NCBI GenBank assembly: GCA_938091275.1
Contig: CALKMY010000047.1
Location: 1 to 7,451, forward strand
DNA from: Candidatus Nanopelagicales bacterium
Lineage (GTDB): Bacteria; Actinomycetota; Actinomycetes; S36-B12
Reading direction: 5' to 3'
DNA: 7,451 nucleotides
In this document: piece after piece, positions 1-7,398 of the stretch
Layout: every line of letters begins with the position of its first letter
How positions within the stretch are numbered: the stretch's first letter is position 1
Translations under genes and position numbers: made by a program
The notes under the pieces: generated by a model
What the model saw: only the letters and a program-made list of their open reading frames with translations
What the model was told of the DNA's origin: nothing
Database searches by the model: none

Positions 1-3000
1 GACCCGCAATTCGAGCGCGACGCCTGCGGTGTCGCATTGGTGGCGACCTTGAGCGGTGTCCCTTCTCGCGACGTCGTCAAGCAGGCACTGACGGCACTGG
101 AGAATTTGGAACACCGGGGAGCGTCGGGAAGCGAGCCCGACAGCGGCGATGGAGCGGGGATCCTGATCCAGGTGCCCGATGCCCTGTTGCGTCGGGTGAG
201 CGGAACCGAACTACCGGAGCCCGGCGCTTACGCCACGGGTATCGGATTCCTTCCCACGGACGGTCCTACACGCGACTTGCTGATGGCGCAGATCGACGAG
301 ATCGCCCGAGACGAAGAGATCGAGATCCTCGGTTGGCGGCATGTGCCGACCGATCCATCCCTGGTCGGAGTGACGGCTCGAGAGTGCATGCCGGACTTCT
401 GGCAGATCTTCGCCGTGGATGCCCGCAATGCCACCTCGGGACTCGACCTCGACCGGCGCGTGTACGTGTTGCGCAAGCGGGTGGAGAACGAGTCGGGCGT
501 CTACTTCGCGTCGCTGTCTTCTCGCACCATGGTCTACAAGGGGATGTTGACCACGGACCAACTCACACCGTTCTACCCGGACTTGAGCGAAGTCGACATC
601 GCGTCGACCTTGGCCCTCGTCCACTCACGTTTCTCCACGAACACGTTCCCGTCGTGGCCGCTGGCGCACCCGTATCGGTTGATCGCTCACAACGGCGAGA
701 TCAACACTGTGGCGGGAAATCGGAACTGGATGACCACCCGCGAGGCCATGCTCACCAGCGATGTTCTCTCCGGCGACCTCACTCGCCTGTCGCCGATCTG
801 CACCCCCGGAGCCAGCGACTCAGCCAGCTTCGACGAGGTCCTGGAACTGCTCCACCTCGGTGGACGCTCGCTCCCACAGGCCGTCTTGATGATGATTCCC
901 GAAGCCTGGGAGAACAACCCCGACATGGATCCACGTCGACGCGCGTTCTACGAGTTCTACGCGACGCTTATGGAGCCGTGGGACGGCCCCGCCAACGTCT
1001 GCTTCACCGACGGAACCCAGATCGGTGCCGTCCTCGACCGCAACGGCCTTCGACCGGGTCGATTCTGGGTCACCGACGAGGGCCTGGTGGTGTTGGCGTC
1101 CGAGGCTGGCGTGCTGGACATCGACCCTCAAACGGTGGTGCGCAAGGGACGGCTGCAACCAGGACGAATGTTCCTCGTTGACACCGCCGCGGGGCGCATC
1201 ATTGAAGACGACGAGATCAAGGCCGAACTCGCGGCCGAATTGCCATACGACGAGTGGCTGGACACCGGCATCATCCACCTGGAAGAACTGCCCGAACGAG
1301 AGCACATCGTGCACACCCACGAGTCCGTGGCGCGTCGGCAGCAAACCTTCGGGTATAGCCAGGAAGAACTCCGGGTGATCATGGAGCCGATGGCGCGCGC
1401 CGGCGCGGAACCGATCGGCTCCATGGGTACCGACACCCCGATCGCGGTGCTGTCGAATCGGCCACGTCTGTTGTTCGACTACTTCAGCCAACTCTTCGCG
1501 CAGGTGACCAACCCCCCGTTGGACGCCATTCGTGAAGAAATCGTCACCAGCCTGGCGAGCCTCATCGGGCCCGAAGGCAACCTGTTGGAATCTCAACCCG
1601 GCCATTGCCGCCAGGTGCTTCTGCCGTTCCCGGTGATCGATAACGACGAACTGGCGAAGATTCTGCACATCAATGCGGACGGCACACTTCCGGAGTTCGC
1701 TGCGGCGCGCGTGACGGGGCTGTATCCGGTGGCCGGTGGGGGAGTCGCTCTCGAGAAGCGACTCGCGGAGATCTTCAACGAGGTAGATGCGCTGATCCGC
1801 CAGGGCAAGCGCTTCATCGTCCTGTCCGACCGGGAAAGCAACGCCCAACAGGCACCGATTCCTTCCCTGTTGCTGTGCGCCGCCGTTCACCATCACCTGG
1901 TGCGAACCAAGACGCGCAGCCAGATCAGCCTGCTGGTCGAGGCGGGTGACGTGCGCGAAGTCCACCACGTGGCACTTCTCGTGGGTTACGGCGCGGCGGC
2001 CATTAACCCGTATTTGGCGTTGGAGACCGTCGAAGACCTCGTCCACCGGCACGTGCTCGACGGCATTGGCGTGGAAAAGGCGGTCCGCAACTACATCAAA
2101 GCCATGGGCAAGGGATTGTTGAAGGTGATGTCCAAGATGGGCGTCTCCACGGTCGCGTCCTATCGCGGGGCGCAGATCTTCGAAGCCATCGGGCTTTCCC
2201 AAGAACTCGTCGATAGCTACTTCACCGGAACGGTGACCAAGCTCGGTGGGGTCGGACTCGACGTAATCGCGGAGGAGGTCGCCCGACGGCATGCGACGGC
2301 GTATCCGCCGTCGGGAATCTCTCCTGCTCATCGCGTTTTGACCGACGGTGGGGAGTACCAGTGGCGACGCGACGGGGAACCGCACCTGTTCGATCCGGAA
2401 ACCGTCTTCCGGCTCCAGCACGCGACGCGGGCGAAGCGCTTCGACATATTCCGGGAATACACCCAGGGCGTCAATGAACAAGCCGAGCGCTTGATGACGC
2501 TGCGCGGATTGTTCGCCTTCCGCGATGGTGCTCGGGAATCGATCCCCCTCGACGAAGTCGAATCGATCGAATCGATCGTGTCGCGATTCAGTACCGGAGC
2601 CATGTCCTACGGGTCCATCTCCGCAGAGGCGCACGAGACGCTGGCGATAGCGATGAACCGCCTCGGTGGACAGTCGAACACCGGAGAAGGCGGAGAAGAC
2701 CCCGAGCGTTTCGTGCCGATGGACAATGGCGACTCGAAGCGTTCCGCCATCAAGCAGGTTGCATCGGGGCGCTTCGGCGTCACCAGTGAATACCTTGTCA
2801 ACAGCGACGACATCCAGATCAAGATGGCGCAAGGAGCGAAGCCGGGTGAAGGCGGACAGCTTCCCGGCCACAAGGTCTATCCGTGGATTGCCAAGACCCG
2901 ACACTCCACTCCCGGCGTCGGGCTGATCTCCCCGCCTCCGCACCACGACATCTACTCCATCGAGGACCTCGCGCAACTGATCCACGATTTGAAGAACGCG

Positions 3001-4494
3001 AACCCTCGGGCCCGTGTGCACGTGAAGTTGGTGGCGGAGGTCGGTGTCGGAACCGTTGCCGCAGGTGTCTCCAAAGCCCATGCCGACGTTGTTCTGATCT
3101 CCGGCCATGACGGAGGGACGGGCGCATCACCGCTGACATCGCTCAAGCACGCGGGTGCGCCCTGGGAGTTGGGTTTGGCGGAAACGCAGCAAACCCTGCT
3201 GCTCAACGGCCTTCGCGATCGTGTTGTCGTCCAGGCTGACGGACAGCTCAAAACCGGACGCGACGTTGTGATCGCTGCGCTTCTGGGAGCTGAGGAGTAC
3301 GGGTTCGCGACGGCACCGTTGGTGGTCATGGGGTGCGTGATGATGCGCGTGTGTCATCTGGACACCTGCCCGGTGGGTATCGCAACGCAAAACCCCGTTT
3401 TGCGCGAGCGGTTCCGGGGATCGCCCGAATTCGTCGTCAACTTCTTCGAATTCATCGCCCAGGAAGTACGTGAGTATCTCGCCGAACTCGGTTTCCGAAG
3501 CCTCGATGAAGCCATCGGACACGCCGAAGTTCTCGACATGCGGCGGGCTATCGATCACTGGAAGGCGGACGGACTCGACCTTGCTCCGATCCTTCACGTG
3601 CCCGATGTTCCGGTCGGTGAGGCGCGTCGGAAGATCGTCGAGCAGGACCACGGCCTAGACAAGGCCCTGGATCAAGAACTCATCGAGATTTGCCGCCCAG
3701 CCCTTGATTCGCGTGAACCTGTCCGGGCCAATGTCGCTATTCGGAACGTCAACCGAACGGTGGGAACGATGCTCGGTTCGGAAGTGACGCGGCTGCACGG
3801 CGGCGACGGTTTGCCGGATGGAACGATCGACATCACCTTCCAAGGGTCTGCCGGTCAATCGTTCGGCGCCTTCGTTCCCGCGGGCGTGACCCTTCGACTC
3901 GAGGGCGACGCGAACGACTACCTCGGTAAGGGGCTTTCGGGAGGTCGACTCATCATTCGGCCCGACAGGGCCGCCCCCTTCGTCGCCGAGGACAACATCA
4001 TCGCCGGCAACGTGATCGCGTACGGAGCGACGAGTGGTGAAATTTTCATCCGCGGACAGGTGGGCGAACGGTTCTGCGTGCGGAACTCGGGCGTTCACGC
4101 TGTCGTCGAGGGGGTCGGTGACCACGCTCTGGAGTACATGACCGGCGGTATCGCGGTGATCCTCGGACCAGTGGGCCGCAACGTCGGGGCCGGCATGTCC
4201 GGCGGGATTGGCTACATACTCGATTTGAACGTGAGCCGAGTGAATCCGGAAATGGTGGATCTCGATCCGCTGAGCGCCCAGGACGAAGACGAACTGCGAT
4301 CGTTGATTCAACGGCACGTCGAAGAGACGGAGTCGGCCGTGGGTGCACGATTGCTCGAGGACTGGGCCCATAGCCGCCAGCGGTTCACCAAGGTCATGCC
4401 GCAAGACTTCAAACGGGTGTTGCGTTTGCGCGAAGAGGCGATAGCAAGGGGAGAAGACCCTGTGCTGGCAGTGATGGGAGGCGGCAATGGCTGA
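1..4494 (+). CDS. gltB: Glutamate synthase (NADPH) large/alpha subunit, 5'-truncated by the window edge
   Basis: This cytoplasmic iron-sulfur flavoprotein takes the amide of glutamine, channels the ammonia internally and condenses it with 2-oxoglutarate to give glutamate; electrons come from GltD. The frame is open from base 1. The start codon and short propeptide lie outside the window, because the expected N-terminal nucleophile Cys (in ERDACGV) is already at 25-27. The in-frame TTG at 37 is downstream of it and cannot be the start. Numbering residues from base 1: class II glutaminase domain about 9-425 (Cys9, Arg210 in HSRFSTNT, Asn231-Gly232 in HNGEIN, SDSASFDE); central domain about 430-790; FMN-binding synthase domain about 861-1215 (GAMSYGSIS, NTGEGGED, KPGEGGQLPGHK, SGHDGGTGASP); 3Fe-4S ligands Cys1112, Cys1118 and Cys1123 (CX5CX4C); GXGXG beta-helix domain about 1225-1440. 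About 1489 mature residues is normal for the family, and I see no frameshift. The adjacent gltD favours the NADPH type over the ferredoxin type. Confidence 0.98.
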   Translation, partial: DPQFERDACGVALVATLSGVPSRDVVKQALTALENLEHRGASGSEPDSGDGAGILIQVPDALLRRVSGTELPEPGAYATGIGFLPTDGPTRDLLMAQIDEIARDEEIEILGWRHVPTDPSLVGVTARECMPDFWQIFAVDARNATSGLDLDRRVYVLRKRVENESGVYFASLSSRTMVYKGMLTTDQLTPFYPDLSEVDIASTLALVHSRFSTNTFPSWPLAHPYRLIAHNGEINTVAGNRNWMTTREAMLTSDVLSGDLTRLSPICTPGASDSASFDEVLELLHLGGRSLPQAVLMMIPEAWENNPDMDPRRRAFYEFYATLMEPWDGPANVCFTDGTQIGAVLDRNGLRPGRFWVTDEGLVVLASEAGVLDIDPQTVVRKGRLQPGRMFLVDTAAGRIIEDDEIKAELAAELPYDEWLDTGIIHLEELPEREHIVHTHESVARRQQTFGYSQEELRVIMEPMARAGAEPIGSMGTDTPIAVLSNRPRLLFDYFSQLFAQVTNPPLDAIREEIVTSLASLIGPEGNLLESQPGHCRQVLLPFPVIDNDELAKILHINADGTLPEFAAARVTGLYPVAGGGVALEKRLAEIFNEVDALIRQGKRFIVLSDRESNAQQAPIPSLLLCAAVHHHLVRTKTRSQISLLVEAGDVREVHHVALLVGYGAAAINPYLALETVEDLVHRHVLDGIGVEKAVRNYIKAMGKGLLKVMSKMGVSTVASYRGAQIFEAIGLSQELVDSYFTGTVTKLGGVGLDVIAEEVARRHATAYPPSGISPAHRVLTDGGEYQWRRDGEPHLFDPETVFRLQHATRAKRFDIFREYTQGVNEQAERLMTLRGLFAFRDGARESIPLDEVESIESIVSRFSTGAMSYGSISAEAHETLAIAMNRLGGQSNTGEGGEDPERFVPMDNGDSKRSAIKQVASGRFGVTSEYLVNSDDIQIKMAQGAKPGEGGQLPGHKVYPWIAKTRHSTPGVGLISPPPHHDIYSIEDLAQLIHDLKNANPRARVHVKLVAEVGVGTVAAGVSKAHADVVLISGHDGGTGASPLTSLKHAGAPWELGLAETQQTLLLNGLRDRVVVQADGQLKTGRDVVIAALLGAEEYGFATAPLVVMGCVMMRVCHLDTCPVGIATQNPVLRERFRGSPEFVVNFFEFIAQEVREYLAELGFRSLDEAIGHAEVLDMRRAIDHWKADGLDLAPILHVPDVPVGEARRKIVEQDHGLDKALDQELIEICRPALDSREPVRANVAIRNVNRTVGTMLGSEVTRLHGGDGLPDGTIDITFQGSAGQSFGAFVPAGVTLRLEGDANDYLGKGLSGGRLIIRPDRAAPFVAEDNIIAGNVIAYGATSGEIFIRGQVGERFCVRNSGVHAVVEGVGDHALEYMTGGIAVILGPVGRNVGAGMSGGIGYILDLNVSRVNPEMVDLDPLSAQDEDELRSLIQRHVEETESAVGARLLEDWAHSRQRFTKVMPQDFKRVLRLREEAIARGEDPVLAVMGGGNG
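2558..2578 (+). repeat. Short 9-bp tandem repeat inside gltB
   Basis: TCGAATCGA is repeated twice head to tail, followed by a partial third copy (TCG). It encodes the run ESIESI in the linker just before the FMN-binding synthase domain. The repeat stays in frame and breaks no motif. Confidence 0.85.
4476..4481 (+). promoter_or_regulatory. Ribosome binding site of gltD
   Basis: GGGAGG lies 5 nt before the gltD ATG at 4487 and within the last codons of gltB. It is a strong Shine-Dalgarno match and fixes the gltD start. Together with the 8-nt gene overlap it suggests translational coupling of the two subunits. Confidence 0.8.
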
Positions 4495-5941
4495 CCCGCG
4501 AGGTTTCTTGACCACCGACCGCCAGCTTCCCGAGCGGCGCCCGGTCGATGTTCGCATTCTTGATTGGCAGGAGGTCTACCAAGACTTCGATGCTCGGAGT
4601 CTGGAAAAGCAGGCGGGGCGCTGCATGGACTGCGGTATTCCCTTCTGCCACCAAGGGTGTCCACTGGGCAACCTCATCCCGGAATGGAATGACCTCATCT
4701 ACGACCGTGACTGGGGTCAAGCCATCGAAAGGCTGCACGCCACCAACAACTTTCCAGAATTCACCGGACGACTATGTCCGGCGCCGTGTGAAGCGGCCTG
4801 CGTACTGGGCATCAACGCCGATCCCGTCACTATCAAGCAGGTCGAAGTGGCCATCGTCGACCGGGCCTGGGAGGCCGGGTGGATCACACCGCAGCCGCCG
4901 GAGTCACTGACCGGCCACACGGTCGCGGTGATCGGATCCGGACCCGCCGGACTCGCGGCTGCGCAGCAGTTGGCGCGCGCGGGCCACACGGTCGCGGTGT
5001 ACGAGCGGTCGGACAGGATCGGGGGTCTGCTCCGTTACGGAATTCCCGAGTTCAAAATGGAAAAGCACCATGTGGATCAGCGACTCGCGCAGATGGAAGC
5101 CGAGGGAGTTAAGTTTCGGCCGAACGTAGAGGTGGGAGTTGACATCACGGTCGCCGACCTTCGGCGACGTTATGACGCAATCGTCATCGCGACTGGTGCG
5201 ACAGCTTGGCGTGACCTACCCATCGAAGGTCGGGAGTTGACCGGCATCTACCAAGCCATGGAGTACCTGCCTCCCGCGAACCGAGTGCAAGAAGGCGATT
5301 TCGAGGAATCACCCATCGACGTTGAGGGTCAGCACGTGGTCATCATCGGGGGAGGCGACACCGGAGCCGATTGTCTGGGTACCGCTCATCGCCAGGGAGC
5401 CGCAAGCGTGACGCAGTTGGAGATCATGCCTCGCCCACCGCAGGAACGACCGCGGGCCCAGCCCTGGCCGACCTACCCCATGACGTATCGGGTCAGCAGT
5501 GCGCACGAGGAGGGTGGTGAGCGCATCTTCGCTGTGTCGACGCGGCGCTTCGTGGGAGACGACGACGGTCACGTTCGTAGCTTGGAGTTGTCTGAGGTGG
5601 AGTTCGTCGACGGTCGTTTCGAGCCGGTGTCCGACTCCGAGCGGTCAATACCCGCGGACGCGGTCTTCTTGGCGATGGGATTCACCGGGCCAGAGCAGGG
5701 CCCATTGCTGGAGCAGTTCGGCCTACCGCTCACCGAGCGCGGCTCCATCGAGCGCACGGACGAGTACGCGACCGACATCGACGGAGTCTTCGTCGCCGGT
5801 GATGCGGGCCGGGGCCAATCCTTGATCGTGTGGGCGATCGCGGAAGGTCGCGCGGCCGCCGCAAGCGTCGATCGGTACTTGACCGGTGACACGAACCTTC
5901 CGTCTCCCATTCGAGCATCGGCGCGGCCCCTCACCGTGTAA
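4487..5941 (+). CDS. gltD: Glutamate synthase (NADPH) small/beta subunit
   Basis: GltD oxidises NADPH at an FAD and passes electrons through iron-sulfur clusters to the FMN of GltB. The 484-residue length is typical. The N-terminal cluster-binding region has Cys46, Cys49, Cys54 and Cys58 (CX2CX4CX3C), then Cys97, Cys101 and Cys105 (CPAPCEAAC). The FAD Rossmann fold begins at 146-158 (VAVIGSGPAGLAA). A second dinucleotide fold for NADPH is at 284-293 (VVIIGGGDTG). The C-terminal FAD contact GVFVAGDAGRGQS is at 433-445. The start MADPRGFLTT matches the usual family N-terminus and has a good ribosome binding site. The ATG lies inside the end of gltB (8-nt overlap, ATGGCTGA), so the two are almost certainly one operon making subunits in matched amounts. 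Related proteins with this architecture include the NADPH-binding part of dihydropyrimidine dehydrogenase and other GltD-like oxidoreductases, but the partner gene settles the call. Confidence 0.97.
   Translation: MADPRGFLTTDRQLPERRPVDVRILDWQEVYQDFDARSLEKQAGRCMDCGIPFCHQGCPLGNLIPEWNDLIYDRDWGQAIERLHATNNFPEFTGRLCPAPCEAACVLGINADPVTIKQVEVAIVDRAWEAGWITPQPPESLTGHTVAVIGSGPAGLAAAQQLARAGHTVAVYERSDRIGGLLRYGIPEFKMEKHHVDQRLAQMEAEGVKFRPNVEVGVDITVADLRRRYDAIVIATGATAWRDLPIEGRELTGIYQAMEYLPPANRVQEGDFEESPIDVEGQHVVIIGGGDTGADCLGTAHRQGAASVTQLEIMPRPPQERPRAQPWPTYPMTYRVSSAHEEGGERIFAVSTRRFVGDDDGHVRSLELSEVEFVDGRFEPVSDSERSIPADAVFLAMGFTGPEQGPLLEQFGLPLTERGSIERTDEYATDIDGVFVAGDAGRGQSLIVWAIAEGRAAAASVDRYLTGDTNLPSPIRASARPLTV
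4913..4999 (+). repeat. 18-bp exact direct repeat inside gltD
   Basis: GGCCACACGGTCGCGGTG occurs at 4913-4930 and again at 4982-4999, 69 bp apart and in the same reading frame. Both copies encode GHTVAV (GltD residues 143-148 and 166-171). These are the first and second beta strands of the FAD-binding Rossmann fold. Similar residues are expected at both strands, but identical codons throughout are notable. Confidence 0.9.
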
Positions 5942-5949
5942 CCGGTTAC
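5938..5949. promoter_or_regulatory. Perfect 12-bp palindrome at the gltD stop / pyk upstream region, possible operator
   Basis: GTAACCGGTTAC reads identically on both strands. It contains the gltD stop codon (TAA, 5939-5941) and ends 3 bp before the proposed pyk -10 hexamer. With no loop it would make a poor RNA hairpin, so a dimeric repressor or activator site is the more natural reading if it is functional. One or two 12-bp perfect palindromes are expected by chance in a sequence this long; only the position makes it suggestive. Confidence 0.35.
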
Positions 5950-5952
5950 GGC

Positions 5953-5958
5953 TAGGCT
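5953..5958 (+). promoter_or_regulatory. Probable -10 element of a leaderless pyk promoter
   Basis: TAGGCT fits the actinobacterial TANNNT -10 pattern and ends 6 nt before the pyk ATG. That spacing puts the transcription start at or next to the A of the ATG. The bases between (TCCCCC) hold no Shine-Dalgarno, and none lies in the whole 23-bp gap, which fits a leaderless mRNA. No convincing -35 is seen; the hexamer about 17 bp upstream is CTCACC. Confidence 0.5.
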
Positions 5959-5964
5959 TCCCCC

Positions 5965-7398
5965 ATGCGCAGAGCCAAAATCGTGGCCACGCTGGGCCCC
6001 GCGACATCCTCGCCCGAGCAAATTCGGGCGCTGGTGGATGCCGGCATGGATGTGGCCCGTTTGAACCTCTCGCACGGTAACCACGAGGACCACCGACAGG
6101 CCTACCTCGCTGTTCGCGAAGCCTCCGATGCCAGCGGGAGGGGCGTCGGGATTCTGATCGACTTGCAAGGGCCGAAGATTCGGCTCGGATCTTTCGCCGC
6201 GGGGCCTGTGCACCTCGAGCCAGGTGCGGACTTCATCGTGACCACCGAGGATGTGGCCGGCGATGCCACCATGGTGTCGACCACGCATGCTGGTTTACCG
6301 GACGATGTTAATCCGGGAGATCTCGTGCTTGTCGATGATGGTCGCATCGAGCTGCGAGTGACCAAGGTCGAGGGGCCACGTGTCCACACCACGGTCGTCG
6401 AGGGTGGTTTGGTGTCCGATAGCAAGGGCTTCAACCTCCCGGGAGTTCCCGTGAGTGTGCCGGCTATGTCGGATAAGGACGTGGAGGATCTTCGCTGGGG
6501 GCTTCGCATGGGGGCGGATCTTGTCGCCCTGTCTTTCGTCCGCAGCGCTGACGATGTCAGCGCCGTTCACGACATCATGGACAACGAAGGCATTCGGGTG
6601 CCGGTACTTGCGAAGATCGAAAAGCCCCAAGCGGTGGAGAATCTGGAACAGATCGTCGAGGCGTTCGACGGAATCATGGTCGCTCGGGGAGACCTCGGCG
6701 TCGAACTTCCGTTAGAGCAGGTTCCGCTCGTTCAAAAGCGCGCGATCCAACTGTGTCGGCAGGCCGGAAAGCCGGTGATTGTCGCGACGCAGATGTTGGA
6801 CTCGATGATCACCGCCAGCCGTCCCACGCGCGCCGAGGCGAGCGACGTCGCCAACGCGGTGCTTGACGGCACCGATGCCTTGATGCTGTCGGGAGAAACG
6901 AGTGTGGGGCACAACCCACCGCTGGTCGTGGAAACCATGTCGCGCATCATCGAGCACATCGAAGGTGAAGCATTGGATCGACTTCCTCCCTTGGAGGAAA
7001 GTCGTACTGGATCCACGGCCCGGGCGCTCACCCACGCAGCCGTGTCCGCAGCCCTGTTCGTTCAGGCGACTCACCTGATCGCTTTCACTGAAACGGGGCG
7101 GTCTGCTCGCCTGATCGCCCGTTGGCGTTGCGGCATTCGCCTGTTGGCGTTCACCCCCAACCCGCGGGTGCGAAGCCAACTCGCTTTGGTGTGGGGAGTG
7201 GAGACCTTCCTGGTGCCCCATGTGCGGCACACCGACGACATGGTCATGCAGGTCGACAAGGCGCTGCTGGATATCGGTCGTGCCAGCGCCGGCGAGCGCG
7301 TGGTGATCGTGGCGGGCGTGCCACCGGGCGTCCCCGGGACCACGAACGGCATGCGGGTTCACAAGATCGGAAGTGCCGGCCCGGGTGGCGGGGTATAG
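5965..7398 (+). CDS. pyk: Pyruvate kinase, K+-independent type by active-site signature
   Basis: Pyruvate kinase transfers phosphate from phosphoenolpyruvate to ADP, giving pyruvate and ATP at the end of glycolysis, in the cytoplasm as a homotetramer. The 477 residues match the usual bacterial length and contain the full TIM-barrel, B and C domains. The N-terminus MRRAKIVATLGPATSS fixes the ATG start. ARLNLSHG (31-38) carries the substrate Arg32 and Asn34/Ser36. DLQGPKIRL (66-74) has Lys71 where K+-dependent enzymes have Glu. The B domain is about 71-165. Catalytic Lys217 and Mg2+ ligand Glu219 are in AKIEKP, Mg2+ ligand Asp243 is in ARGDLGVE, and Thr275 is in ATQMLDSM. The C-terminal regulatory domain runs from about 345 to 477. 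TTA leucine codons occur at 6295 and 6712. It lies 23 bp after gltD with no Shine-Dalgarno, so it may be read both from the gltBD operon and from its own promoter. The allosteric effector cannot be told from the sequence. Confidence 0.97.
   Translation: MRRAKIVATLGPATSSPEQIRALVDAGMDVARLNLSHGNHEDHRQAYLAVREASDASGRGVGILIDLQGPKIRLGSFAAGPVHLEPGADFIVTTEDVAGDATMVSTTHAGLPDDVNPGDLVLVDDGRIELRVTKVEGPRVHTTVVEGGLVSDSKGFNLPGVPVSVPAMSDKDVEDLRWGLRMGADLVALSFVRSADDVSAVHDIMDNEGIRVPVLAKIEKPQAVENLEQIVEAFDGIMVARGDLGVELPLEQVPLVQKRAIQLCRQAGKPVIVATQMLDSMITASRPTRAEASDVANAVLDGTDALMLSGETSVGHNPPLVVETMSRIIEHIEGEALDRLPPLEESRTGSTARALTHAAVSAALFVQATHLIAFTETGRSARLIARWRCGIRLLAFTPNPRVRSQLALVWGVETFLVPHVRHTDDMVMQVDKALLDIGRASAGERVVIVAGVPPGVPGTTNGMRVHKIGSAGPGGGV
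6979..7004 (+). other. Intragenic inverted repeat in pyk
   Basis: CGACTTCCTCC (6979-6989) can pair with GGAGGAAAGTCG (6993-7004) around a CTT loop. This gives about 11 base pairs with one bulged A at 7000. It sits in the part of pyk encoding the link between the catalytic barrel and the C domain. No U-run follows, so it is not an intrinsic terminator. It is probably incidental. Confidence 0.45.

Noticed and set aside
37..39. TTG as the start codon of gltB
   Set aside because: The catalytic nucleophile Cys at 25-27 and the conserved ERDACGV motif lie upstream in the same open frame, so the true start is before the window.
2558..2578. TCGAATCGA tandem repeat as a regulatory or mobile-element signature
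   Set aside because: Only two full copies, in frame, encoding ESIESI in a variable linker. It looks like simple coding microduplication.
820..3108. Very long open frame on the minus strand inside gltB (762 codons)
   Set aside because: It lies wholly antisense to gltB, whose conserved motifs cover the same stretch. Long antisense frames are a usual by-product of high-GC codon bias. The translation shows no recognisable family, only Arg/His/Val-rich low-information sequence.
3655..4557. 300-codon minus-strand open frame across the gltB-gltD junction
   Set aside because: It is antisense to two well-supported genes, has no recognisable domain and is explained by codon bias.
6993..6999. GGAGGAA inside pyk as a ribosome binding site for an internal start
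   Set aside because: No ATG, GTG or TTG follows at a usable distance, and the sequence is better explained as pyk coding for LEES.
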